Positions 46,131 through 57,534 of a stretch of 64,000 nucleotides of DNA are shown one piece after another (position 1 is the first letter of the stretch; each line of letters starts with the position of its first letter). Under the pieces are notes generated by a model. It ran no database searches. It was not told the origin of the DNA and was given only the letters and a program-made list of their open reading frames with translations. Origin of the DNA: Campanula takesimana (lineage: Eukaryota > Streptophyta > Magnoliopsida > Asterales > Campanulaceae); NCBI GenBank assembly GCA_026119855.1, contig JAOWBW010000158.1:866976-930975 (forward strand), in the 5' to 3' direction. Made by a program: the position numbers and the translations under genes.

Positions 46131-47515
46131 TCACTTTTGCTTGGTAGGATAAGAGGCCATTTTGTAGATACCACAAATTCCTTCAGATTTGCCATTGTTT
46201 CTCTTCATTCTTATGTAACCTTTCTCTCCCCATTTCAGTCCCCAAGAATTCTTCACTATTATGTAGTCCGTCCCTCTTGTCGTTCCATATCCAACTGCCG
46301 CTACTCCGTGGTCTAGATCAGTCCCACAATGGCCATCAAAAACACCCTACATAATCCAATCCTAATTTATTTCAGATTCATGTTCTAGTTATATAAACCT
46401 TACAAATATTTAAACTATATGCTTACCCCACTGTAGAACTGGAAATCTCTGCCAGAAGCCTCAATGGCTATACTGATAGGCTGGTTTGCTAGTACCTTCA
46501 AGAAGCTCGCTTCGCTATTTTGAGGTACATCATGAAACCCGCTAATAGTAACTAGCTCTGATTCTTCCTGGGGGAATTTAAAAATAGAAAAGAAAAAAGG
46601 AGTCGGTTAGAAGAACTGCAACATTTGATGAATTAATGATGTGTGTGGAGCTAGCGTGCCATTTTGTTGCGTCAGATTGTCAGTGAAGATGTTGTACCTT
46701 CATTTCACTACAAGTGCCTTCACTCATGATATAAGGGTAGTCTTCTTCCTTACGAAGCCCTCCATGAAATGCAATGAAAGAAAACGCGTAGTCCATGAGG
46801 CCTCCATTGCAGCCACTGTTAAAGCTTGTGTCACAGTCAATCAGTTGTTGCTCTGACAACTCTGTCAGATTTCCCGTCACAATTTGATTTATACCTTCAA
46901 CTGCAGCCACTGTTGAGAACGCCCAACAGCTACCTGTATAAAGTCATTCCGACTTTTAGAAAGTTTTCGCATTCATAAAATGCTGAAAGAAAATGATTTT
47001 TTTTAAAAAGAAGTATTTGAAATGATGAAAGATAGATTCTTACCACAAGAACCTTGGTTTTTTACACGAGTGACGGCTCCTTTCTTTCTCCAATCTACGG
47101 ACTTGGGTAAATCTACTACATCTCTGTTGGTAAATTCTTGATCCGGGGATAGCTCTTTTCTCTCTGGAAATTCTGACTTGAGCCCCAAATACATGTTCTT
47201 GAACTCTTCATGGCTCAAGTCAGCAAACTCGTTTAACCCAAGCCAGTAGTTACTGTTCTTCTTGTTTGTTTCATCAATGTGCTTCAAGTTATCTGTAAAA
47301 ATTTCAAACCTATGCAACTTCTCCTCAATGCTCTTGTAAATCTTGTCGTGTTTCGACAACCATGATTCGAAAAGATTGATGACCCTATCGATGCACGTTA
47401 AGTCATCCGGGGTGTAACCCACGATTGAAAACTCACGAGCGAGAGCTGAAGATGCAAACAAAGCTACGAAGACAAACGAGAGAGATAATATCTTTGGAGA
47501 GGAGGAGAATGCCAT
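46131..47515 (-). CDS. XCP1: Papain-type cysteine protease, XCP1-like (copy 2)
   Basis: Exons 47515-47044, 46933-46698, 46567-46427 and 46346-46131 have exactly the same lengths as copy 1 (472, 236, 141, 216) and give 354 residues. A signal peptide ends near SSALA. The prodomain has EEKLHRFEIFTDNLKHID, and the catalytic sites are QGSCGSCWAF, LDHGVAAVGYG and NSWG. Differences from copy 1 are scattered (for example VTRVKNQG for VTPVKNQG), and both appear functional. A TATA box (CTATATAAACCC on the minus strand, about 47574-47585) lies about 60 bp before the ATG. The function is as in copy 1: a vacuolar protease, probably of xylem autolysis. The two genes face each other tail to tail with the SDR gene between them. 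Confidence 0.92.
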
Positions 47516-48322
47516 TTATATTAGGAAATTCAAGAGAATACTTTTTGGATGATGAGGAAGGGGTGTATACATGGGTTTATATAGATATAGATATAGATTC
47601 TTGAATCATGGAAAATGTTGCTTAGAAGTAAAGTTGTACAAATTTGATAAGAGTACATTTCAATACCCGAGTCTTTAAGCTTGATTTCCTTCAGCATGCT
47701 CTCAATTTAAAGCATCTACACCTAACTATTGAGGTTTATGTTACATCATGATTGGTATAAGTTGAGAAATATACTTAACAGAAACCCAGTCCCAATTTTA
47801 TCAATCCTATAACCCGGCGTGTGGGCGCGCGCGTGTGTGTGCTTGTGTATGTGCACGCCACGGGCGCATGTGTATGCGTGAAGCGTGGAGTGTGTGCGTA
47901 TACATATGCCTGGGTGGGTGTGCGTGGGTGTGTGGGCGTGTTGGTGGGTGTGTGTGGCTGCGTGGTCGTGTGTGTGTGTCTGCGCATGCGAGTGTGGGTG
48001 GGCGTGTGTGCGCAGGGAAAAAGCAAAATAGCCAAGCTAAAATGATTAGAAGTAGATAAAGAGAGCCATAAGCCTTGATCAACAGAAAAAGCTCCAGCCA
48101 TGTAACAGGTTCATGAGCAACAAACTACAACAGCCTACGCCACACCCTATCACCACATCTAAATAACACTACCAACCCAAGGCACAGTACGGCTAACACC
48201 ACACTACCCATCCATCTTTCTTCACTCAACTTAAATTACACATACGCCTACTAAAATTACAACACTCCTCAAGTCATCTGAAGTACGCAATTAACAAAGT
48301 TAACACTGCAGTAACACCATTA
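47516..48322. other. Spacer with a G/T-rich simple repeat
   Basis: Positions 47818-48015 form an impure (GT/GGGTGT)n tract rich in CG steps. The open frames on both strands there are artefacts of the repeat. The rest is the copy 2 promoter and the 3' flank of the AT-hook gene. Confidence 0.6.
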
Positions 48323-49317
48323 CTACTTCCATGGCATACTTGACATACTCTGAGGGTGGTGGTTGTTATTGTTGCATGCCCCTGAGCTTTGGTTCAATGG
48401 ACTTCCCGGTCCCCCAGAAGACTCACTGTGGGTCCCACGTGACTGTGGGCTACTTGGGCCTGTTACGCCGCTAATTTGTGTCATCTTTGGTGGGGCGTAA
48501 AAAGGTTCCACGTGATTTAGAGGCTTGGGGGTTTCCTTTTGAGCTTCTGGTATAAAGCTGCCCACAATCACCTACAGAAAAAGAACCATGTTATATGTGC
48601 AAGTAAACCATGCCTATGACACAGCAACGTCTGCCATTTTATGTTTTACTTATCTAAAAAACAAAAAAACATGATACATACATACATACATATATATGTA
48701 TAAATGTATACTATATATATACTCTCTCCGTCCCATAACAAAGTATCCATTTCTCCTTAGGAACGGGAATTAAGGAAAGATATTGGAAAAGTAGGTGTTG
48801 TGAGTGGGAATGAGAGAACGTGCGGTAGAAAATAGTAAGTGGATAGTTGTTGGGAGTTTGAAGGAGAGAGAAAGTGGAGTATATACTCCCTCCGTCCCAC
48901 CTCACTTGAGACTTATTTCCATTTTAGTCCGTCCTACTTCACTTGAGACTCCCCAAAATGATAATCTTTTTATAATTTTATATTCAATCTACTCCACCCA
49001 CTCATTCTCTCTCTTCATTTTCCACCACACAATTCATTCAATCAACCTACTATTAACCTCACTCATTTTCTCTCTTCATTTTCTACCACACATTTTCCTT
49101 ATTTTATTCTTTTTCCTTAGTTATTGTGCCCACCTCTTAAGTCTCAAGTGAGGTGGGACGGAGGGAGTATTTTCCTTTTTGGGAAAATGGTACTTTCCAA
49201 TAGGACAGCCAAAATGGCAAAATGGGGGTACTTTGTTATGGGACGGAGGGAGTATATATACATATACATATACATATACATACATATACATATACACATA
49301 TACATATACATATATAT

Positions 49318-49370
<53 letters not shown>

Positions 49371-52211
49371 TACATATATATATACATATACATATATATA
49401 TACACATATATATATATATATACTCCCTCCATCCCAACACAAGTGAGACTTCTTTCCCTTTTGGGACGTCCCACTAAAAGTGAGACTGCCCAAAATGGAA
49501 ATGGAACCTCACTCATTCTCTCTCTTCATTTTCCACCACTCAATTTATTCAACCAACACTACTATGTATCCCACTCATTCTCTCTCTTCATTTTCCACCA
49601 CTCAGTTTATCCAACTAACACTACTATTTACTCCACTCATTCTCTCTCTTCATTTTCTACCACACATTTACTAGTTTTTCTTAATTATTGTGCAAACTCC
49701 TCTAGTCCTGTTGGGACGGAGGGAGTATATACATACATACATATATATATATATATATTCAGGTTTTAATAAATCAACGTGTTTGACCCATATGTAGTCA
49801 ATATGCTGAAGAGCAGAGAAACCTGAACAGGAGATGCAGCAGTGAGAAGGCCAGCAACACAGCCACCTAAAACACGTCCATCTGGTCCAGCTAAGGAGAC
49901 ACTTAATCCGCCTGTTCTGCTCCTCTGGCCTGCTACCTCGGATAGCAAAAATGATCCAGAGAGTGACAATATGTCGAATCGTCCCTGCACAATAAAATAC
50001 AATGTTAATAGGTGACTGAACGGTTGTTAAATCTATTTTAAGGAAAATCCAGATGAGACTGAAAGGAGGTTGGTCAGAATCAATGACCTCAAGAATACTC
50101 CTTTTTCTTTATTTCAATAAACTGGAAATCTTATTAAAAATGTGGAGAAAATTAAAGCTTTGCTCACAATAACAGGGGGAAGGGGTTGGGGGCGGAAAAG
50201 GAAAAGGAAAGTGAAACCAGACCAGCTTTGGGATTTATCAAACAACATGAAATACATAAACAAATAAAAAGTGTTGAACAACAACATTAACAACTCATGA
50301 ACTTGCTTACTGAACTTTGTGCTGGGGTATCAAATTTAGGTTTAGCTGCACAAGTTCAAGTTTCTAACCCCTTTTTCTCACACAAAGTTCAAAGAACGTT
50401 AACTAACAGACAAAGAGAACAAAAGGGCAAACCTCATATGTGGCAGTTCCACCCGATGTAGCCGATTGTCGAAGTGTCACATTAGATATTGCACCGCTGG
50501 CAGACAGGATACAGACAGCCCTTGGACCATGCTGAGAAAATGACAGTATTTTCGATGACACGTCCTGAAAAGCCAGACAAGTAAAATATGTTACCCTTTT
50601 ATGATACTTGCAAAAAAAAAAGTATGATTTCTATCATTCTTCAGTTTTTTTGAGACAGTACCAAGTGAAATAAAAAGTTCACTAGTTCGAGATAGAGTTC
50701 CAACTCATCCAAGGTTTAGCATTCACGCAAATTATTTTTTGAATTGTATAGCACAATAAGATTACCTTAAATTAATATGATGCTTGAAAATAAAAAGTAC
50801 TCCGTAATACGATATAAATATGGCTATTATTCATTCTTCAGTTTTTGTGAGACATGTAATACCAGTAGATCGTATGATAGATCAGAAGAGACATGCGACA
50901 ACATAAACTTGTGAGGTGTAGAAATCTAGAAATAGGTACAAGGAAAGAAGAAACCTCTCCGGCTTTAACATCGATGATATGTGGAGTAAAACCGCATCCT
51001 GCTAATCCTGCAAAAAGAAGCTTTAGTTAGTACATACCAATCAATTAGTGCTACCATGGGCACTGCACATTAAAATATACTCAGTAAAATTTATTAAAAA
51101 AGTAATGGCTGACAAGAAGCTTATTGCAATTCTGAATCAATATCAATGTTTATAATAATGAACACAATACCTATGTTCAAAACAAAGCAATGAGAGCCTC
51201 TCGATTCTTTCTTAAAGGTTTAGATCATTAAACTTCATAAAGAGGGCACATCAAAATGTAAAATATTACTCAGACTACTACTCACGATAGTACTCAAAGA
51301 TTACTTTTAAACCAACAACATGATCTACATATTAACTCGAGAGTATGTTTTAATCAAAAAACAGGCTGACCCAATTCCTTCCAGTTGAAAGTTGAAACAC
51401 ATGACACCAGCGGGTAAGAAAAAGAAAACAGAGCCCACAGAGAACAATATGAAAGGGCAAACTAGTAAATTCTATACATAATATTCTCGAGTCAGGCTCT
51501 TTTTATATCATCCTTTCAAACAGTCCTCGAGTCAGATTCAACAGATCTTAAGTTTTATAAAGAATATCTTCATAGTTTAACAAGACAACTCTAAAATTCC
51601 AAATTTCAGAAAGGGATAACACAAGAACAAGTCACAAATCCAAAACAGAGTTAGGCCCACATAACCACCAAAATAAAATAAACCAAATAAAGAGTTGAGC
51701 CTGATCTCATGCAATGAAGGGGAAGAAAGGTAGTAAGCAGTAAAATTTTACCCAAAGACTCCATTTTCGGCCTATTGCATGACCCTGGTGGCCTCCCCAT
51801 CTTCTTCCGTGAAGCAGTCGGAGGTGAGAAATCTGTTTGCTGTGTGGCTGAAGTGAAATTCAGAGTCCCACCTGACTGACTGACAGGGACAGCCGGTGGT
51901 GGTGCAGCGGTGGTAATGGCCAACTTCATTGAGCCGTCCGTCCCATACTTCCTGGGCCGGCCCCTTTTCCGCTTCATTGGGTCGCCACTTCCGGTCAAGT
52001 TCATATTAAGGTTTGGCTGCAACACAGCTGCTCCGGCAGATCCATCAGTAGCTCCGCCGGAGGAAGGTTGGTACAGAGCCGATGATCCACCTGTGATGGA
52101 TCTGTACATAGGAGTGCCGTCGGTTGTGTAGCCCAAACCACTTATGCTCCGAATAGCCGGCTGCGACGGCGCCGGCGCCACCACTCCTCCGCCGTTGTCA
52201 GATGCCGACAT
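48323..52211 (-). CDS. AHL10: AT-hook nuclear-localized protein, AHL10-like
   Basis: Exons 52211-51752, 51007-50955, 50564-50433, 49984-49823 and 48571-48323 join in frame to 351 residues. There are two AT hooks, RKRGRPRKY near residue 81 and KKMGRPPGS near 136. The PPC/DUF296 domain follows: GFTPHIIDVKAGEDVSSK, GPRAVCILSA, GAISNVTLRQSATSGGT, LSLSGSFLL, GRVLGG and VAGLLTAASPVQVIVGSF. The C-terminal tail PSSPQSRGT..ESS ending MPWK matches AHL10. AHL proteins bind AT-rich DNA at matrix attachment regions and form trimers through the PPC domain. The start at 52211 is the first ATG of the frame. Intron 4 (1.25 kb) contains nested MITEs and long TA/CA repeats. The neighbourhood with SWI3B and the SDR gene supports the AHL10 name. 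Confidence 0.9.
48722..49252. mobile_element. Stowaway-like MITE with a second MITE inside (AHL10 intron 4)
   Basis: The outer ends CTCTCTCCGTCCCATAACAAAG and CTTTGTTATGGGACGGAGGGAG are inverted copies flanked by TA. Confidence 0.85.
48886..49167. mobile_element. Inner Stowaway-like MITE
   Basis: The ends CTCCCTCCGTCCCACCTCACTT and AAGTGAGGTGGGACGGAGGGAG are perfect inverted copies flanked by TA. Confidence 0.88.
49253..49422. repeat. (TA)n/(CATA)n/(CA)n microsatellite
   Basis: About 170 bp of mixed TA, TACA and CA units lie between two MITEs in AHL10 intron 4. Open frames here on both strands are artefacts. Confidence 0.93.
49423..49725. mobile_element. Stowaway-like MITE in AHL10 intron 4
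   Basis: It starts CTCCCTCCATCCCAACACAAG and ends TAGTCCTGTTGGGACGGAGG. The interior repeats a CACTCATTCTCTCTCTTCAT unit about three times. Confidence 0.85.
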
Positions 52212-53034
52212 TTTCACGGTCAAAATCCCTAAAATTTCGAGGGAAAAAAGTACATTGTTAATTTTTCAAACCATGAAATATGATCAGGCATTCTTCACTC
52301 GAAATCAAAACCCTAAACGAGCTCAGCTGAAAAATTGATAAACCCCAACTCAAGAAAATTCAAACTTTGGGCTCAAATCTGCACACTAAGATACTGCCGG
52401 AAAGAATCAAAGTATCGAATTTTTTTTATATACATAAAGCAACGAATTTTACCGGAAATTGTCAAATTTTTTGAACAGATCTAGCAAAAAGAACTGCTGG
52501 AGAAATTAACAGCTGAGAAAATTCTCTTTTTAAGTTTTCTGAAAAAAAAAATACAGTTTCTAAAAATACATAAATAAATCAGACTTGAAAAAAATAATTA
52601 AAAAAAATGATGAAAAAAAAGAGAAAATTAAGAAGTGCTCACCAAGAAAATGAGATGAATTTCGTAGAAATTACAGAAATGCAAAGTACAAGAGCAAAGC
52701 AAATTTCTAGGGTTAGTGAATAGTGAATGAGGACTGAAAGGTACCTTAAAGACGCTTTCTCTAGAGAAAAAGAAATGTTGAGAATTGTAATTTTGTTTTT
52801 CTTGTTTCAGTATTTCTTTTTCTTTTTCTTTTTCTTTCAAATTTTCGACTTTATCGTCCTTCTCTCATACGTATCAGTATTTAAAATACAGTAATTAATT
52901 TCTACCTTTTTGGTAAAAGAGCCATTCTTGTCTTGTCATTGGGTAAAGATTAAACTCATTTCCTTTCCATTTCATACTTTAACGGAACACTTGGTAATAA
53001 AGATATTGCCCAGTTTTCTCAAAATTTAAACTAT
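52212..53034 (-). promoter_or_regulatory. AHL10 5' leader and promoter region
   Basis: This gene-free stretch holds the likely 5' UTR, possibly with an intron between about 52230 and 52740. A CTTTTT microsatellite lies near 52805-52840. No motif was assigned with confidence. Confidence 0.35.
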
Positions 53035-53435
53035 TTAATAAATGTGTGCCTTAAAGATACATTTTAAACTCATAATTATGATTTTTGATTTTTATTAAAC
53101 TTCTTTTTTTACACTTTTTTATGTAATAGAAAATACGTTCTTATAAATATGTGAATTTACATATACTATTTTTTAAACGTGTGCATTAAAGACACATTTT
53201 AAGCCTATAATTGTGACTTTTGATTTTTATTAAACTTCTTTTATACACTTTTTTACGTAATAGAAGATATGTTTTTATAAATATGTGAATTTACATATAC
53301 TGTTCTTTAAACGTGTGCTTTAAAGACACATTTTAAGCCTATAATTGTGACTCTTGATTTTTATTAAACTTCTTTTTTTACACTTTTTACGTAATAGAAA
53401 ATATATTTTTATAAATATGTGAATTTACATATATA
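53035..53435. repeat. Three 134-bp tandem repeats
   Basis: A unit with GTGTGC.TTAAAGA(C/T)ACATTTTAA..TTTTTATTAAACTTC repeats with a period of about 134-135 bp (anchor C at 53049, 53184 and 53318). The units diverge by some 5-10% by eye. Confidence 0.85.
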
Positions 53436-53999
53436 CAAAAAAAATTAGTAAAATAAAAAAAATAGTAAATCAATTAATTTTTATAATTATGAGCTTAACA
53501 TGCACCTAAAGAGGAGACATGTAAAACAAAACGAAATTTAAAAAACGAATTTATTTTATGTATATAGGAGTATTAATTAGTTACCTTATTTAGAATCGCA
53601 ATACTTGATTCAAAATGATAATTCAATTAAAAGTTTGATGTATTTATTATAGAACAAAAAGAATACTTTATTAACATAGCCGTTTTATTCTTAAAATTAG
53701 TGTCTATATTACTCCATCTAGTTCAAAATAACAGTCACTTTTTGTTAATCAGATGTAACTTTGACCAATAATTTAAATAAAAAATAATGATGCTAATAAA
53801 AATCTAAAATTTGTCATTGTATTATAATTAGGGGCAACTCCCATTTAGTCCCTCATTAGAATCTAAACTACCACCTAGTCCAAGGTATTTTCAATATTAC
53901 CACCTAGTCCAAGGGATATTAAAAGGGCATGAATGCCCTTACTAAATGACTGGAAATTACATGATTACCCCTCCCTCCTCAACCTTTCACCTTCTCACC

Positions 54000-54740
54000 G
54001 GTCAACAACTTTGACCGACCGGCCACCACCTCCGGCCGACCACCACCTCCGGCAACCTTTTTCCGACCACTTTTCCGGCAATATTTTCCGGCGACATTTT
54101 CCGGCGACCATTTCCGGTCACCGTCTCCGGCGACCATTTTCCGGCGGTCACCTCCTGCCACAATTTTCCGGCCACCGTTTTCCGGCGGCCACCTCCGGCC
54201 ACCGTTTCCCGACGGTCACCTCCGACCACCATTTCCGGCGACCACCTCCGGCCACCATTTCCCGACCACTTTTCCGGCAATATTTTTCGGCGACTTTTTC
54301 CGGCGACCTTTTCCGGCTGCCGTCCCCGGTCACCATTTTCCGGCGGCCACCTCCGGCCACATTTTTCCGACCACCGTTTCCCGACGGTCACCTCCGGCGA
54401 CCATTTTCGGGCGACCACCTCCGGCAACCATTTTCCGGCGACCACCTCCGGCTACCGTTTTCCGGCAACCATTTCCGGCAACCACCTCCGGCCACCATTT
54501 TCCGGTGACCACCTCTGGCTACCGTTTTCCGGCAACCACCTCCGGCCACCATTTTCCGGTGACCACCCCCGGCCACCATTTTCCGGTGACCACCTCCGGC
54601 GACCACCTCCGGTCACCTTTTCCGGCGACTATTTTTTGACAACCACCTCCGTCAACCATTTTTCGGCGACCACCTTCGGCGAGTATTTTTTAGGTGCCAT
54701 AATCCGGCGACCACCTCCGTCGACCATCTCCGGTGATCAA
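54000..54740. repeat. CCGGC(G/A)ACCACC degenerate minisatellite
   Basis: Units such as TTTTCCGGCGACCACCTC repeat about 35-40 times with variable spacing near 18-24 bp. Long open frames occur on both strands because the units lack stops, with His/Arg/Pro-rich or Gly/Arg-rich text; I do not take these as genes. Confidence 0.85.
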
Positions 54741-54750
54741 ATAACTGAGA

Positions 54751-54906
54751 ACTTATCACTAAGTTCTCAGTTGTCATCTAAACAACTCCGGCGACCAAAC
54801 AACTGTGAACTAATCAGTAAGTTCACAGTTGTCAACAAAACTACTAAAAACACGATCGAATCCGGCAACCAAACAACTGTGAACTAATCAGTAAGTTCAC
54901 AGTTGT
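54751..54906. repeat. Three hairpin units with a covarying stem pair
   Basis: AACTGAGAACTTA..TAAGTTCTCAGTT (54753-54782) and two copies of ACAACTGTGAACT..AGTTCACAGTTGT (54799-54832 and 54873-54906) form 13-bp stems. The A-T pair at stem position 6 of the first is T-A in the other two. Confidence 0.8.
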
Positions 54907-55310
54907 AAGTTCGCAAATGTAAGTTCGCAATTGTTTCAATAACAAGTTCGCACTTGTTCCAAAAACAAGTTCGTAATTGTAAGTTCACACTTGTTCCAAG
55001 AACAAGTTCGCACTTGTTCAAACAAGTTCACAGTTGTAAGTTCGCAAATGTAAGTTCGCAATTGTAAGTTCGCAATTGTAAGTTCGCACTTGTAAGTTCG
55101 CAATTGTAAGTTCGCACTTGTAAGTTCGCAATTGTTCCAATAACAAGTTCGCAATTGTTCCAATAACAAGTTCGCACTTGTTCCAAAAACAAGTTCGCAA
55201 TTGTAAGTTTGCACTTGTTACAAGAACAAGTTCGCACTTGTTCCAAGAACAAGTTCACAGATGTTCTAACAACAAGTTCACAGTTGTTCCCGGAACAAAT
55301 TCCAAGAACA
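54904..55310. repeat. AAGTTCGCA(A/C)TTGT minisatellite
   Basis: Units of 15 bp (AAGTTCGCAATTGT with one more base) and longer ones with TTCCAAGAACA repeat over about 400 bp. Many units are themselves palindromic (AACAAGT..ACTTGTT). Confidence 0.88.
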
Positions 55311-56724
55311 AGGTCCTCTTTTTTTCAAAAACCAGTTCAATTTTCTTTCTTCACTACTCTTAAGGGTAGCTATTTTTCTTTCTTCACACAAAGTGTTAAT
55401 CTTTTTAGCTTCTATTTTGGTTAGCAAAACATTTATTTCAGTATCGATCATCTAACACAAACTAACAAAAATACAAGCAAGCTCCACCTCATTCAAATAC
55501 GGCATTATTACAAGAACAGCTCAAATATAGACAGAAAAAAAACCAAATGTATTCGAGTATATAGTTCAAGTTAATCATTATAGAAACCCAAATGTAGTTA
55601 ATACACAAATTTGATAATCCCCAATAAGGTCAAACAAAGTCAACACAAACACAAATTAACTCGAACCAAGCAGGCAAGTCAATGACAAGAATATCACAAA
55701 AAGTCTTCACAGACAGAAATGCTCTGGATCTAGATCTGTAACTGACGGAGGTAGGGTCGCCGGATCTGGACAGATCTTACCGGATTGAGGTGCTCGGAGA
55801 TGAAGAAGACAATCGGAGATTGGGACGGTAATGGTGATCGGAAGGGTCGCCGGGGGAAGGGAGGCCGGTGGAAGGGAGGTCGGCGGAGGATGGGGATCGG
55901 AAACTGAGAAGGTTGCCGGAAATTCGCTAAAGCCCATAGTAAATCCGCCCGGAGACAGGAAATCTTCGCCGGGTTGAGAAGCCGGAACAGGGAGTGTTAT
56001 GTCGGGGTTGACTGGATCTGTTGGGTCGTCGTCGGAAGAGAGCATCGCCGTAGGAGGTGGCCGGTGACGGAGAAGAGGTAGATCTGCAGGATAGCCGGAG
56101 GTAGGGTCACCGGAGGGGAGGGGGTCGCCGGATCTGTAGATTCACCGGGGTTAGGGTACAGGCGCCGGCTGTGAGAAAGGAAGGGGTTGGGGAGGGAGAC
56201 GACGCCGGATTTGGAGAGGGAGAGAGATCGCCACGGGTAGGTGACGGGGAAAACATGGTCGCCGGAAGAATGGAGATGGAGATGACCGGAGGTGAGAAGA
56301 GGGCCGGGGAAGGTTATCGAATGAGAGCAGGATGCTAGGGAGGGAGGGGTGGTCGCCGGAGAAGGAAGGGAGGGGTCGCCGGAGAAGGTTAGAGAGAGAG
56401 AGTGTGTGCGTGCGTGTGACTGCGTGAAGGAGGAGGGGGTAGGGTTTTATTTATAGCAGGGTAGTTTCGGGATTTAATAATTTTAATGGACTAGGTGGTA
56501 AATAAGAATATTAGGTTGGACTAGATGGTAGATGAAAATGTTAGGTTGGACTAGGTGGTAGTTAGGCTTAGGATGAGGGACCCTATGGTAATTTTCTCTT
56601 ATAATTAATAATATTTTACTAACAATTTTTAGATTTTTATTAGGATCATTATTTTTTGTTTAAATTATTGATCAAACTTACACCTGTTTGAACTAAAGTG
56701 ACCGTTATTTTGGACTAAAGGGAG

Positions 56725-57534
56725 TAAATTTTATGCCTAGTACTACAAAGTGATTTTAGCAGAGGATCTTAAGTAAGTAATAATTGTATCTTTATAAATA
56801 AAATTACTCATTTGATTTCATAGAATTGGTCACTTTTTTTCTATTTTAGCAATCACAAGAGTTTTGGCCATTTAAATTTAATTGCATATTAATTAATTAA
56901 TTAGTACAGCTGTACCCCAAATCGATTACTAGTAAGTTCCGTTTTTTTTTTTTTTTATTTAGTTGTAGATTTCCCATACTTTAACCAATAGCAAAATCAT
57001 GAATTCAGAAATTAAACATTGGCTGTTGAATTGCTCCTGAAATGAAATTTTAAACTTGCCTATCATGAATTCAGAAATTTTGAACTTGCTCTCGCACACT
57101 CGTACGAAATTGTTCCAAGTAGTACCTCCCATTAAAATTGTTTCCATTTGCCCCCTAAATCTCAAGTGACGTTAGAAATTTAACGAAATGCAACGTACCT
57201 GCTCTTCTCGGTCCCTTTTTCCTTGTAAATTTAGTCTACAAGTGTCTTCTTAATTAGTACAGTACTACATCAATGGGTTACAAAGTGAATTTCACCAAAT
57301 GTATTTCATACTACCAAATAATACACTGATATTCACACTGGACTAGATAGTACAATTCCATGTGTAGTACCAAGTAATATAAAGAGCGGTCTTGGTTCTC
57401 CAAAACTTACAACCGAGACAACCTTTGAGTCCCTAAACGAATTTCGCTACCGCCTTAACCTTAATCAAGAAGGAGACGGAAATTGACTGAGGATTTGACC
57501 AAAGCGTATAAACTGGGGATGAAGTATGGGAAAA
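56725..57534. other. SWI3B downstream flank
   Basis: The stretch is AT-rich with a T-run near 56943-56957. Two copies of a CATGAATTCAGAAATT text lie at 56998-57013 and 57064-57079. No gene was seen. Confidence 0.4.

Larger units (their letters stand above)
53831..56598. mobile_element. Mutator-like element, 2.77 kb, TSD TTATAATTA
   Basis: The flanks TTATAATTA at 53822-53830 and 56599-56607 are exact 9-bp duplications. The ends share TAGTCCCTCAT / ATGAGGGACC and repeated ACCACCTAGTCCAA boxes in inverted orientation. The TIR match is looser than in the other MULEs here. The interior holds repeat arrays and a GC-rich, promoter-like block (55690-56450) rich in CGCCGG. A 112-codon minus frame (56045-55707, Pro/Thr-rich) has no recognised domain. 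Confidence 0.75.
53712..56724. mobile_element. Hairpin-type MITE split by a Mutator-like element
   Basis: The outer arms (53712-53830 and 56608-56724) are near-complete inverted copies (GTTCAAAATAACAGTCAC against GTGACCGTTATTTTGGAC) with TA outside CTCC..GGAG ends. The MULE at 53831-56598 sits at the loop. Confidence 0.8.

Noticed and set aside
47821..48059. Cys/Val-rich and Thr/His-rich frames over the GT tract
   Set aside because: Low-complexity translation of a simple repeat on both strands.
49121..49769. Tyr/Ile-rich frames up to 196 codons
   Set aside because: They translate TA/CA microsatellites and MITE ends inside AHL10 intron 4.
52212..52223. Four extra residues before the AHL10 start
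   Set aside because: The first codon there is TTG, not ATG; 52211 is the first true ATG.
53933..54508. Long open frame (191 codons, His/Arg/Pro-rich) on the plus strand, with equally long frames on the minus strand
   Set aside because: All come from the CCGGC minisatellite, which lacks stop codons in several frames. No domain and no gene structure.
54936..55258. Minus-strand frames rich in Leu, Cys and Asn
   Set aside because: Translation of the AAGTTCGC minisatellite; the periodic text is an artefact.
54751..55310. CRISPR-like array
   Set aside because: The repeats are palindromic but lack unique spacers of constant length, and this is a plant nuclear region.
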